Assembly: GCA_037957365.1 (NCBI GenBank)
Contig: JARHVA010004905.1
Span: forward strand, 155,001 to 219,000
Reading direction: 5' to 3'
DNA length: 64,000 nucleotides
Origin: Torreya grandis
Lineage: Eukaryota; Streptophyta; Pinopsida; Cupressales; Taxaceae
Shown here: positions 12,115-24,300 of the stretch, piece by piece
Layout of the letters: each line of letters starts with the position of its first letter
Position numbering within the stretch: position 1 is the first letter of the stretch
The notes under the pieces: model-generated
Database searches by the model: none
What the model saw: only the letters and a program-made list of their open reading frames with translations
Told to the model about the DNA's origin: nothing
Program-made: the position numbers and the translations under genes

Positions 12115-13708
12115 CTTAGAAAAAACATGAGAGAATTGTTTAGTGTAATGGATAAAATAATTTTTGGAGGTATGATAAATATTAAAATAGATTAAATTAA
12201 CTTATGATTCAATAAAAAAACACAAAAAAACCTCCATTATTATGCACTAAAATCTCTATAACATTGAGAAACTCTATCTGTAGTCTACAAATAGATAAAA
12301 CCTGAATGTTTCCTTGCCCTTTAGGGATCAAAATTTTGAAATATTGATTAAGAGTGATTGATATGTATATTTAGGACTTATATAAATAATTTATAACCAT
12401 TAGTTTAATTAATCAAGCTAAAAGTACACTAAAATCATTCCAAATTTGACCCCTATATAGATGAAGAAAACAACCTTGACTGCTCAAAATTTTAATGTTT
12501 GTTAATATGGTATAGGCCATGAAATTGTAGAATAATTCATATGTATATAAATTTAATGGTAACCCATTAATCTATCCAAGATCTTGGATCCTCACCTTCT
12601 CTCTTCTATACAGACTGACTGTAAACCTGAAAGCTTGTTCAGGTAGCCAAAGAGCTCATGGGAGAAAGGGAAATGGTTTTGGACCTATCTTACACATTTT
12701 TGAAATGAAACTTATTTTAGAAACCTAAAATATACCTTCCATGAACTAACCAACATTTTAAAATTTTGACATGGCCATACAGATCTGTACAAGGGCTGGA
12801 GATACCTACAAAGCCTTAGTTTCCTACATTTTTTCAAGTTTTAGACCTTGGGATGTCATTGGTGGGAAAGAGGAGGGAAAATATAAGTAAAATTAAAAAT
12901 TAAAATATAATGGTACAATTATTGGGAGTTTAAGGGACACACCTTCCGAAATGTGGGGCCCATTTGATAAATAAAAGGTGGGTTTGGCTCTAAAATGGAC
13001 TCTTTATAATATGAAACCACCCCAAAATGAATTTATGATTGAATTGAGACCCTTTTTAGACCCTTAAAATATAATTATACACTAAAATATTCTCATTGAA
13101 TTTTTTTTATAATGAAAATGACTCATATTAGGTGTTTGAGGGTCATTTAATGCCTTTGAAGGGCTAGTTAAAGCATGAAATAGGTTTGGGTGAGCATACC
13201 ATTGAAAATTGACTTAAATAAAAATTAGAAATCATGTTATGAATAAGAAAATGTTTATACATCATATCCATATTTATATCAAGGTCTATTCTCAAGGAAT
13301 GGCTTAAAACATGCCTAAAACCATGAAAACTAGCAACTTTAATCTTGTCAAATTACCTTAACTTCTGTTAAAGATACTTAATTTTTTAAAACATGGAAAA
13401 GACTAATCTCTAGGTTTCATGAGAAATTGACACCCTTACAATCCCTTCAAACACCATCATGGAAACTTAACACATCCTTGAAAGGCCTAAAAAAGCTAAG
13501 ACATGATGACTTCACAAGTAGGCTATAGCATATAACATGACACCTCTAACAAGTGATAAAAGGATTTCAATGAGAATAAAGAGACTAAAAAAAGATATAG
13601 ACCATCATGTGTAGGATTTGAGGGGTTTCATGAGAAAGTATTTAATTGTAGGGGTTGACATTTGGCTTGGGAGGACAAATTTTCAACATCTTTCATAACT
13701 CATAGGGG

Positions 13709-13728
13709 TTGACCAACCTGTTGGTCAA
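13709..13728. repeat. Perfect 8-bp hairpin at LTR edge
   Basis: TTGACCAACCTGTTGGTCAA: two perfect 8-bp arms and a four-base loop. The same 8-4-8 architecture occurs at 39305-39324 at the matching edge of the inner giant-LTR element, with changes in both arms that keep pairing. In element orientation this is the first sequence of the 3' LTR. Confidence 0.8.
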
Positions 13729-14040
13729 TGGAACCCACTAAATATCATTGATAGGGATGATATAAATGATATGATAATATGAATTATATGGACATTTACT
13801 TGGAATATCAAAAAAATTAGTTATAACACATCTAAGACTATAAAAACAATGACACATAAGGAAACAACACCAAAATAAACAAAACCTAAAGATACAATAC
13901 CTAAAGAACATTAACACCTAAGAATAAAACCTAACACCTAAGCACCAACAAGACAAGACACAAGGTAACAAAGGAAACAAACTACACTTGCATTAACATA
14001 ATTATTGAAATAATACAACAAACCACTATACATAACTAAC

Positions 14041-16401
14041 CTAAACCCAAATCCTTTCTCCCTTAAGATTAGATGGTATAGTTATTTGATAACAATGGCA
14101 CCATGAGGTCAGGTTGCTATATGATGATTGGAGTGAAATCAGGTACTTATCATTTAAGGAGAAATTCCACTTGCATCTAGAGATATTGGTATGCTCATAG
14201 ATTCTTAAAAGAGCAACTAGACTCTCTTGATCCATCCTCAAGTGTATAAGCTAGCTAGGTGAGTCAATTACCTAGTCATATTCATCCCATATCTATCTAC
14301 TTTGCATAAACAATGTCAATTATTCCTCACCCATAGGATATTCTTGATCATGTTGGATAGTTTGAGGTGGCCCTTATGAAATGCTTGTAGGGTTGATTTC
14401 CAAGAGATATAGGTCTTGGTTCATGAAAAATTAAGACCATTAGACTTTAGTTATATTCACTGAGAGTGAGGAGACATTTGAATATGAGATGAGGGGATAA
14501 TAACTTTATCTTAAGATCTCAAACAAGTCATATTCACATGAAAAAAATCCTTGGGATAGAATGGTTGGAAGGATATCCCTCAATCTAAATCAGATCATGA
14601 CATGCTTTAAGTAGAGAATAACCTGATCTTATGATGTCAAATAGATCCATTGATTGATCTTCATATAATTCAAATTTTCTTGGGATATCTTCAAGTTGGA
14701 AAATGGATGATGTAGGGTTAGATATAGCACTACTTAAAGTAAATTTAGGAACCTTATCTCCTTGGTCATGCTCATATAACTTTGAAAAATCCTCTACCAC
14801 TTCTGATAGACCATTTTAAACTCCATCTATAATCCCAACTTTGTCATCTTGTCTCTCTTCCAAGTCTCTTTGTCTTGTAACTATTACAAATTGAACAAAT
14901 GCTACACTATCACACTCTTTAAGACTATCATGGGAAAGGGTTGTTGTCATATCATCAAGGAGGTCTTCAATGTCATCTTATTCTTGATTCTTGAAGGTTG
15001 AATTATGTCTCTCCTCACCAAGAGGTGTACTAATAATAATTTATTCCTAAATTTCACTTAAACTTCCTTCATTATATACCACTATGGTTTGACCTTCTTC
15101 ACTACTTTCTCAATGACAGGTTCCTTCTCAAGAAGTGGAATGGAAGATCCTTGAAAGGACTCTATGAGAGAGGTCATGCATGATTCATTCCCCTTATTCA
15201 ACTTCTCACTTTTGAAAACTAGCATCGCATCTTTTTTTTGCAATGTTGTCTTGAATGGACCTCTATGATAGGAATGATTTGGGCTCTTGAGGAGGGAAGG
15301 ATGAGAGTTGTATGGTTTCAAATTTTCCTTTCAATTCAACATCTTTTTTATGATTGGGTTATCTTACTTTCACCATGAATGTACTACTTGGATCAATGTT
15401 GGGATATTGGACTTAGAAACTTATTACATTTTATGTGTTACAACTTTGGGAATGAATGAAGGTATCTTATCATGATATGGAATTATTCTTACTACTACCA
15501 CTAATTGAAACAAGTGATTATTTGAAAATTCAATCTCTTTCTTTAGGTAGGATTCCAAATCAAGAATTATCTAATCACAAATCTATTTAGGCTGATTAGG
15601 AAGGGAAATACTCTAAAAAGTTTTATATGAGCCATGAAAATCATCCCTCTTAACACACTCTTATTCTTTCCTTTATATAGTTTATTGGATGGATTTCTAA
15701 TTAGGGAAGGCTTGAGGAGCTCATGTGGAACTTCAAAGGTGTTGACACTCATATGTATTAGTATTTTGGGGAAGGATGGGATGATTGAAAGAGGGCTTAT
15801 GTGAAATAGAGGAGGGTACATAGGGATGATGACTCTGAATCTACTACCTCTCATGAACCACCACTTTATATTCTATGCTTAAAATCATACCACCTATGTC
15901 CAACATATCACTACTAATCACCAAATGATCCTCTCTCATAAGAGATTCACACTCCCTCTTAGCTTGTTACAATAAATATCTCATATCCTTAATAAGATGC
16001 CTAGGAACCTCTTGACCATACCCTATATGTGTGTCAATCCCCACCATGTGTCTCTCATAACCAAATAAAGTTTTCTTAAGGTTTGAAATGGATTGGTTTG
16101 AGACATGACTGGGCTAACTAGAAGTATCATGATGTTTCCAAGGTTGATTAGGGCTAAAAATGGAATTTATAAGGATCACAAAGGGAGAATATATGATATT
16201 GTTTTCAATATATAAGATCATAATACTAATGTAAACCATGATGTTGTTGATATTGGTCAATACAAGGGTGGTAAGGTTCATAATGGGTCTGATATGGGTC
16301 ATCAAGTTGATGATACAGAGGTGTGTGATAGAAGTATAATCCATATGCAACCATAACTCAACATGAGACAAATTAAAAACAATTTGAACTATCAATAACA
16401 A
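14041..16401 (-). pseudogene. Uncharacterised internal protein of the giant-LTR element (copy 1)
   Basis: Minus-strand translation beginning near the primer-binding site gives a Tyr/His/Gln-rich N-terminus (DPYQTHYEPYHPCIDQYQQH, about 16310-16250). A region near 15890 reads MLDIGGMILSI, preceded by KRECESLM-like text. A Pro/Ser-rich middle follows (15860-15080), then an acidic C-terminal part with LFDIIRSGYSLLKACHDLI near 14650-14590. It has many stops and several frameshifts. The segments DPY..YY/DQY, MLDIGG.I.SI and LF...R.GY.LL also occur in the same order in the internal region of the other giant-LTR element (39560-41040). It is therefore a real shared protein and not a chance frame. No RT, protease, integrase or zinc knuckle is visible. 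A gag-like role is possible but unproven. Confidence 0.6.
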
Positions 16402-16450
16402 CTATTATTACCCCTAAGTGGAAACCTTATGGTACCTTCTAACATGAAAA

Positions 16451-17650
16451 CTAATTACACATCTATTTTTCCAATTCTTGCAACTTCTTGAGATCACCAA
16501 CTGAGGATGGAATGTGTTCCAAGATTCTTTAATATAGTCCCACCAAGTATGCCAAAACTATTAACACTAAAAAATTAACCCTTAGGAGAATATTTTTTAA
16601 TTATCTCCAAGTTTTGGTTAACATGGGATTAGTCCAAAGGTTATGGATGACCTATAGGAGGACTAAACCTCTAGTTTATTGGGCTAGATCACATGGTACA
16701 TCAAATTAATCTCAATTATTAAGAATTATTTATTATTTGGGTTAAAAGGGATATAAAAATGCATAAAATTAAACCTAATATAAATATGTGATGCACCAAT
16801 ATTCATCCATCCACTCTTAACTGATCTTGAATCTAACACTCTATGAATTAAGTAGAGATTAATGGATGAAAAAAACTTCTTAATGAACTCCTAAAAACAA
16901 GTGTTTAATGTGAAGGATATGGTGAATGTATGAAAATTTAAGGAAATTTAAAAGATGCATAATTGAGTAACTATCAACCAACTTACTACTCAATATAGCT
17001 ACCACACTCTAAATAACCAACACATGATGACATTCTAACAACTAGGTAAAGGAGAGGACCTGAAATTATATATTTATCCAATTCTTTTAGCTTCTTGAGA
17101 TCACCAAATGAGGATGGAATGTGTTCCAATATTATTTAATCTATTCCCACCAAGTGTGAAAAAACTATTAACACTACAAAATTCACCCTTAGGAGATGAT
17201 GGTTCAATTCTCTCAAAGGTTGTGGGTGACTTGTAGGAGGATTAAACCTCTAGTTTATGGTGATAGATCACATGGTACAAAAAATTAATATTTATTATTA
17301 ATACCTATTTATTATTAGGGTTAAAATTGATATAAATATGCATAAAAGGAAACATAATCTAAAGAGGTGATTCACAAATATTCATCCATCCACTCTTCAC
17401 TGATCTTCAATCTAATACTCTATGAATCAAGTAGATATAAATAGATGAAATAAAATTCTTAATGTACTCCTAAAAGCAAGTTTTTCATGTGAAGGATATG
17501 GTGAATGTATTAAAATTTAAGGAAATGGAAAAGAGGCCTACTTGAAGCATTATCAAGCAACTTACTATTCAACATAGCTACCACATTGTAAACAACCTAC
17601 ACAGGATGTCATTCTAACAACTAGGTGAAGGAGGATAAATATCACACTTT
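16451..17650. repeat. Tandem duplication spanning the 5' LTR edge
   Basis: Copy 1 is about 16451-17063 and copy 2 about 17064-17650. Each starts in internal sequence (CTTCTTGAGATCACCAA, then GGATGGAATGTGTTCCAA), crosses the primer-binding site and runs about 500 bp into the LTR. The left LTR has only the LTR part, once. The duplicate primer-binding site near 17143-17160 has decayed further than the first. Confidence 0.85.
16537..16554 (-). promoter_or_regulatory. Primer-binding site, outer giant-LTR element
   Basis: The minus strand reads TGGCATACTTGGTGGGAC, five bases inside the LTR edge at 16559. It begins TGG as expected for pairing with a tRNA CCA end. It matches the site of the Tat element (20355-20372) and of the inner giant-LTR element (41127-41144). 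I could not assign the primer tRNA. Confidence 0.7.
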
Positions 17651-18518
17651 ATATAAATTAAAAAAACATAAAAAAATAATTATAGAAAACAAAAATATGA
17701 ATATTCACTCTTTATTTATTCAAAGAGGTTCTCAAGTTATAATTTGGCAGAGTTTCATTACACCTAGTCAAGGAATGATTTTAATGGCATAAAAGCTTGA
17801 ATATATGGAATATGAGAAAGATATAGAAGAGGGTATGGTGTGGAAATGTTGAAGAGGGGTAATTAATTATATTCACTCACTCCAATAATTAGTTACAACC
17901 TACACAAGATCAGTAACAACCCCCTCATACATTGCCTTGGTGGTGATAGGTCATCAATGAACATCTTAGGTGTTAAAGTGGAGTGATGGAGGTTAGTACA
18001 GAATTGGTGACCCAATTTATGGCATGGAAATGGATAAATATATTCAATAATTTATCATTTAATATTTATAAACATCAAAATGGCTTAATTGAATCCCCCA
18101 TGAGTCATTAAGTAGTCCACCCTTCTCCTTGCTTGCTAATTAGGCTAAGAGAACTTCTCTAATTTCCATAATGTCCATAGAATATGTGATTGAAACCTTA
18201 AATATATATTTTATATGGGAGTTATGACATTTAATTCATATCATTATCATCCCATATATGTTATTAGTCATCCTCTAGTTTTACCAAGTAGGTCTACTAG
18301 GCCACTAGGCCTAGCGATATAGTGTCACCTGTTTGGATGACCATAAAACCTAAGTATGATCTTAAGGGCTGGTAATTAATCATGTTTCAAGTACCTAAAA
18401 TCAAAGAAAATAATGAATTAGGAAATTTTAATTAATATACACCTGTAATTCTTCCCAACTAGGTGATTAGGTCACCTTCTACTAGCACTTGTAGACTGGC
18501 TCTTTTATTCTGACTTAT
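16559..18518 (-). repeat. Right giant LTR (5' LTR of outer element), first part
   Basis: Collinear with 7887 to about 9345 of the left LTR, apart from the tandem duplication at its start. The match breaks at 18518 inside the sequence following GTAGACTGGCTCTTTT and resumes at 55244. This defines the insertion site of the Tat element; bases on the two sides (CTTAT at 18514-18518, CTTGT at 55244-55248) look like a 5-bp target duplication with one change. Confidence 0.85.
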
Positions 18519-20349
18519 TATAGACACTAGAAAACTACACACTTACAATTTTTGATGAATAAATGCCTCAAGACCCCCTAAATACCCCATAAAACTTATT
18601 AACCATTAACTAACCCCTATTAACCTAATAAAATCACTATTCTCCTAGTCTCATAGTACTATTCAAAATTACTATTTGAAACTAATATTCACTATCACTA
18701 TTCACCATGGGACCCACTATCACTATTCATGATGACATGGCAAGTGACATGGAAATTGACATGAAAGGTGATATAACAAGAGATTTGGAAAGTGACATGC
18801 CTTATATGTGAGGTGGCTTGATGTGGGACATCATACCCTTCCTGAGACCCTTTCATAAGGTGCTTAAAGACCTCATTTAAACACCACAAGGCCCCCCCTT
18901 GAAATATGGTGAATTTAACCTTAAAGGGAAATAATTAAACATACATTTTGTCTTAACACATGAAATTGGCCTTAAAAATGGGATACCCACCTCTTTAGTG
19001 CTTTGGAAAAGACAAAGGGCACTATATCTACCCATTTTTTACTTTTCAACCCAAATGGGAGACCCATGATCAAGGTGGGAATGCCACCACCATCATGTTT
19101 TGAATCATTCATGAAACCACATGGAAAATGGTGCCACATTTTGTTAGGAATCTCTTTAAGTTCTTGGATGATGACAAGAAAAGGTGGTGAAAAGTCTTTT
19201 AGCCTCATTTATGCCCATATACATGATTTCCATTCAAAATTGGACTCATATACAAGGTGGGAGACACACCAACCCAAATGGGAGACACATGATTATGGTG
19301 GTAATCTGAAAACCATAATATTTTGACTCATTCATGCAGCACATGGTAAATGGTGCCATACTTATACTATTCCCTCTTTTGGCATGGTTTTTGACAACAA
19401 ATTCTATAAATACCCCACCTCTCTTTCACTCAAGGTTAAGTTAGAAGTTAGTCTTTGGTTATTAACATATTTTTGTATGTATTTGAAGGATTTAATAATT
19501 TTTGAGGTCATCCACATCTTGGAGGAAAAAAATTCAAAGACATGAAGCTGTATCAAAATTGCCACAAGATTCCTTCATCACATCATCAACAACATCAATG
19601 ATATCAATGAGCCTCAAGGTAACCTTATTTGTTTTTTTTCATTTCAGTCATTTAATTAAGTCCTTACTTTCATTACCTTGACCTCTACCTCCTTTATCAC
19701 CTTTTCCATTTTAATTCCATTTAACTCCTTTTCCCTCTTTGTACCTTTTCCACCTTCACCCTCTTTGCCCCCTCATCCCTTTTCTACCATTGTTACTTAT
19801 TCTATATTTTCAACAATCCATGCCTCTAATTTGATTATCTCAATGAATCTCAATCAAACTCAATCAAACCATTGTTTTTACCTTCATCAAATTACCAAAC
19901 CCAAAACCACAACCTTGTGTTATCCAATTTTCAGAATTAGTATAATCAAACTAGTTGCTTCATTTTGGTTAACTTAGAAAAGCATCTAATTTTCTCAATT
20001 AATTTGCTATCATTTTCTGTATTTTATTTTAGTTTTATATTAATTTAAGGAAAATATATTTATTTTATCATTTCCACTTAAGTTTTATTAAAGAAGGTGG
20101 ATTGAAAGCCTCCTATAAAGCTTTCACTTCTAGGATCTAGCTCATGCTAGGCAATCCACCCATCTACTTGTCTAAAAAAAAAGTTTATTTTAGTGTTTTT
20201 ATTATTTACAGGCCATCCTCTTGAGAAAAAGAGTATATATCCACAATAACTTATATTCAATGCATGCACATTCAATACGTATTCTTCCACACCCTTCTTC
20301 ACTAGTTTCTTCTTTTCACACTTAAGAAAAAGTGAAAATTAGATAAATA
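18519..20349 (+). repeat. 5' LTR of the Tat-lineage element
   Basis: Matches 53432-55243 from the first bases (TATAGACACTAG here, TGTAGATGCCAA there) to CACTTAAGAAAAAGTGAAAA at the end. U3 holds arrays of ACTATTCA-like units (about 18658-18730) and of a roughly 12-bp AGTGACATGG unit (18731-18800), and two copies of a roughly 70-bp segment containing CCAAATGGGAGAC (about 19040 and 19265). A TATA box (19405-19412) is followed by a leader. Confidence 0.92.
19405..19412 (+). promoter_or_regulatory. TATA box of the Tat-element LTR
   Basis: TATAAATA followed by CCCC. The same box is at 54320-54327 in the other LTR. It lies in the middle of the LTR where a U3/R boundary is expected. Confidence 0.65.
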
Positions 20350-20354
20350 TATTT

Positions 20355-20372
20355 TGGCATGGCCGGTGGGAC
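20355..20372 (+). promoter_or_regulatory. Primer-binding site of the Tat-lineage element
   Basis: TGGCATGGCCGGTGGGAC, five bases after the 5' LTR end, followed by CCTTATG. The spacing and sequence match the sites of the two giant-LTR elements. Confidence 0.75.
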
Positions 20373-20482
20373 CCTTATGTTTTCTTGGGTCCTTAGATGT
20401 TTTAGGAAATTTAAAATTTCACTAGTTACATTAATTTAGTTGAATTATTAGAAAATTAAGTTTCTTTATTTACAAAAAAAGT

Positions 20483-20507
20483 GGGGGCGGGGAAGGGGGG
20501 GAGGGGG
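20483..20507 (+). other. Four-run G tract (potential G-quadruplex)
   Basis: Runs of five, four, seven and five G separated by C, AA and A. It lies about 110 bp after the primer-binding site in the transcript leader, in a region otherwise rich in A and T. The loops of 1, 2 and 1 bases fit a stable G-quadruplex in DNA or RNA. Confidence 0.8.
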
Positions 20508-21340
20508 CGAAGCTTTAGTTGCATTTTTTAGAAAATTAAATTTTATTACATTTATAAAAAGAAAGAAAAGATCATTCATCCTAGGATTAGGATTGAATTT
20601 TAATGTTGCATTTAGGTGAATTTTAGTTGTTCTTGTATTCATTCAAATAAATCAAAAATATTTTATTTTGGTTAAAATTGAGTGCATGTATTGACTGCTT
20701 GCTTGATTTTAGCTCACCCAGTTTAATTAAAACCATTATAAATTAATCATAGTTCCCTAATGTTACATAAAGAAAACCACTTTCACAACAAAATATAAAA
20801 ACACACTTTAGACAAGGCCCAACTAGGATTTCATCACCTAGTGGATCACCTTACCCTTTCTCAATTATCTTACTTGGATTTAATCACCGAGGGGATAACC
20901 AACTCAATTCTCTAGCTGAGTATAAAATCTAGAAATTGGTACATATTGGCTAAGCATCTGTATTGGCTGTGGGATTGTGACATGAGGGGAGCAAGCCCCA
21001 AGTACTAGGCCATGTAGTCAGACCAATACAGACTTATATTGAGTGCCCAATCATGACCCAAAGCCAAATGTAGACTACCTTGTTTAGGACCTATTCAAGA
21101 CAATTTCCTCTTCACACTTTTCTAAGGCATAAGCAAAAAGAGAGATTAAAAATAATCCTAGGATTTAACACACTCTTAATGAATGAATTATTTACCTTGA
21201 GTCTTTTTATTTCTCTTTTTTTGAGGTGTAATTATGTATCATCCTTTTCTTATCTTCTAGTATGGTTCTCATTCACCAAAAATAAAAAGATCTAAAGGAA
21301 AAAACCCACCACCAAATCAACCATCACTAACTTCCACCTA
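20508..21340 (+). other. Untranslated leader of the Tat-lineage element
   Basis: No coding frame resembling gag. Short frames (for example 21080-21295) have no recognisable similarity. Splice signals were not assessed. Confidence 0.5.
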
Positions 21341-21347
21341 TTCATCC

Positions 21348-24300
21348 ATGGAACACATTTTTGAACCCATAGACTCCCCTCACTCTCTGGTAAGTCTTAC
21401 TCAGGTAGTCCTAGGAGATGCAAATTTTGTCACTTTCCTAAACAACAATCATGTAGCCTTAAAACACTACCTAAGAACCACATCTTACCAATTCCTAGTT
21501 TTGAACCCACCTATAGATATGCATTATAGCATGCCTCTCCACCTCATGGGGAATACCTCCACTACCATGAGAACTACTAAACCTTTAGTTGCCCAAATGT
21601 TACCATCAACCAATAATTTCCTGTAAATTGATCTATCAACCCAAACTACCACTAGCCTTATACCTCTTACTAATCACTCACCTATAATAGGAGTGCATAC
21701 CTCTAGCACTACCCATCTTCCTCTAGTTACCTCAAATCCATAAAACACTACTCCACTTCTATGCCTTATGGTGTCCATACCATTCATGTTAGCACCAATT
21801 AGCACAAGAGTCACCACCCTTCCATCAGCCACTAACCCAACCACCACTCTGACCCAACATGCAATCTTTAGCTATCTTCATAACCCATAAGGGAATATGC
21901 CCACTATCCAACCACCCACCTCTACCTAATCATTAACATCCAAATGCCAATATATATATTTCACCCAACCTCCAAAGACCACACACCAATATGTGGAATC
22001 ATCTCAACCATCTAATAGCTATTCATACAATTCCCAACCTCAAAAAAACATACCATATGACTTTGTATCCCAATAACCTCAAGCAGACTTCATGAATTTG
22101 ATCATGGACAAGATGACTACCCTTGAGTCATCCATCTCTAGATCCCATTATCTCTTATCTTATGATCAAATTTGTAATGAGCTTATTTAACCTTTGATCC
22201 CCATCAGACCTTATTTGGCCCAGTGGGAACTTCTAAAATTTACTAAGTTTACTAGTAAATAAGACCCTTAACAACATTTAAGAGCATGTAGGAATTCATG
22301 CTACTTAATTGCCCATGATGACTCTATTCTCCTCCATACCTTTCCTATGTCATTATCCAGACCAACATTGGATTGGTATAGTGCCATACCAAAACATTTC
22401 ATTCTCTCTTTCACCCAACTATCCCAAAACTTCTTGGACCACCTTTCGATCAATATATCCAATAAAATTTCTATTACCAACCTCTACTCCATTAGACAAT
22501 TCATAGATGAATCTATTACCAATTTTTTGGCTCATTAGAAGAGCCTAATCAACCAAATTTCCTTTTCATTTCCTCAAATTAAGATTATAGAGATCTTTGT
22601 TTGGGCATGTGAAAAACATATTTCATCCACATTGTGTATTCAAAGCTTTCAAACCTTTGATGAAGCTTTTACCATGGATCATAAACTAGAGAAGAGAGCC
22701 ATTGATGAAGAAATGTTAAAGTTGAAGATCAAGAACTCAACCTACAAACCCAATGAGCCATTTTCTTCCAAACCAAATAATCAAACCAATCCCAACACTA
22801 AAAACAAATCAACCAACAATGCCATTATCCTCAAAGCCACACTACTGCCATCTACCTACCAATAGAACCCAAAGAACCAAACCTCGAACTCCTCTAATTA
22901 TTCAAACCAAAACCAAAGGAACCAAACTTGGAATAATCATAATTAATTAAATCCACTTGGGGAGCCCTATCCTTTTATTTTATAAAAGTTACTAAAATCC
23001 AATATCATCCAACTTCCACCAATTAAACCACCCCAACAGTTTGATGCTTCTCACCCCATACTAGGTTGGTATAATGAGAATGACCATTGTGCCTTTCACT
23101 GAGTCATAAGACATGACATCAATAGGTGAAACACCTTCAAATACCTTATCTAATCCATCATTGACAATGGGGAGCTTATGTTGCAAAATCCTAATGCACC
23201 ACCCAACCAAGCCCTTGACATATTCTACAATCCTTTTCCTAATCATTCTCTTTCTACCCCTTATCATGATAATAAACTAGAACCATCCCATTAGGAACAT
23301 ACTATTAATATGGTTACTAATGAGCCCATTGTTGAAGAAAACATTACCTCAACTGCCTCTTTCCCCATCCCCCTAATGGAAGGGAAAAAACTACCTTATA
23401 TTCCTTTAGACACCCAAACAAAGGGATCCACCATACCCACACCTCCATTAGAGGATACCACACCTACCTCTCCTATCATAAAACCATTCACTCCCTCTTC
23501 GGAAGCTAGCTCACAAGAGAAGATAAGTTCATCCACCCAACCTCTGATTTTATAACCTTCTATCAAAAATGAAGACAAAGGTAAAGGAACCATTCCTTCT
23601 CCTCCACCTAAGGTCTTAACCATTAAAAATTAGACTCAAGTAACCAAACCCCCTTTAAAATTGGCAACCAAAATAACTAAAGAGGTAAAACCACCAAAAG
23701 GCCTAAAACCCCAAATTTTACCTCCATCAAACTTGTCCTCCATTTTGGGTCTTCATCCCTCTGCCTTAAGCACAAAGCCCATTATTTTTACCAAAACCCC
23801 ACAACCTTTGTTGGTCACACCTTCATACTTGCTTTCTAAGACACCTCTCCTCACTACACCAATGATTCCTAAGTTACCTATCTTTCCATCCTCTACCTCT
23901 ATCTCATCAACCATATTACCTAAACCAAAACCATCAAAGCATACCACCTTACCTAACCTAAGACACCTATCACCAAACCCACATCCAAACAACCTTTTTA
24001 CTCAACACCTAAAGAAAAAATTGCTAAATCTTTACCACCTTTAGTTGAGTCTTATTTAACCATTTCACAAAGGTTGTTTTGAACCTCTTCCTTGGCCTTA
24101 CCACCCATAAAGCCTTTAAACCCTTCATGTCCTAAACCATCATAATTCAATGAAAATTTGATTTTCCTATATCATAAGAAACCTGGCCATGACATGGATA
24201 ATTATAAATATCTCCAAATTCTTATCCACTATCTTTACAATGAGGATGATCTGTTAATAGATGAACCTCCTATGCCACCCCTACTTACCCAAATAATAAC

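Larger units (their letters stand above)
7887..13727 (-). repeat. Left giant LTR (3' LTR of outer element), about 5.8 kb
   Basis: Collinear with 16559-18518 plus 55244-60555. Anchors include the start (TTAACACT), TCTCCAAGTTTTGGTTAAC at 7935 and 16602, GTAGACTGGCTCTTTT at about 9325 and 18492, CTTTATCCCTTTGCCTAGGG at 10520 and 56342, and a GCTTATTTTTGCATAAT block at 11926, 57668 and 59881. It has one copy of the two segments that are tandemly duplicated in the right LTR, and an (AT)28 tract the right LTR lacks. The right edge is set at the palindrome ending at 13728. Short ORFs inside are treated as chance or LTR-borne (see 11860-12114). Confidence 0.75.

Noticed and set aside
19003..19326. 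107-codon frame in the Tat LTR
   Set aside because: Lies in U3 repeats, is not kept as a single frame in the other LTR and has no domain.
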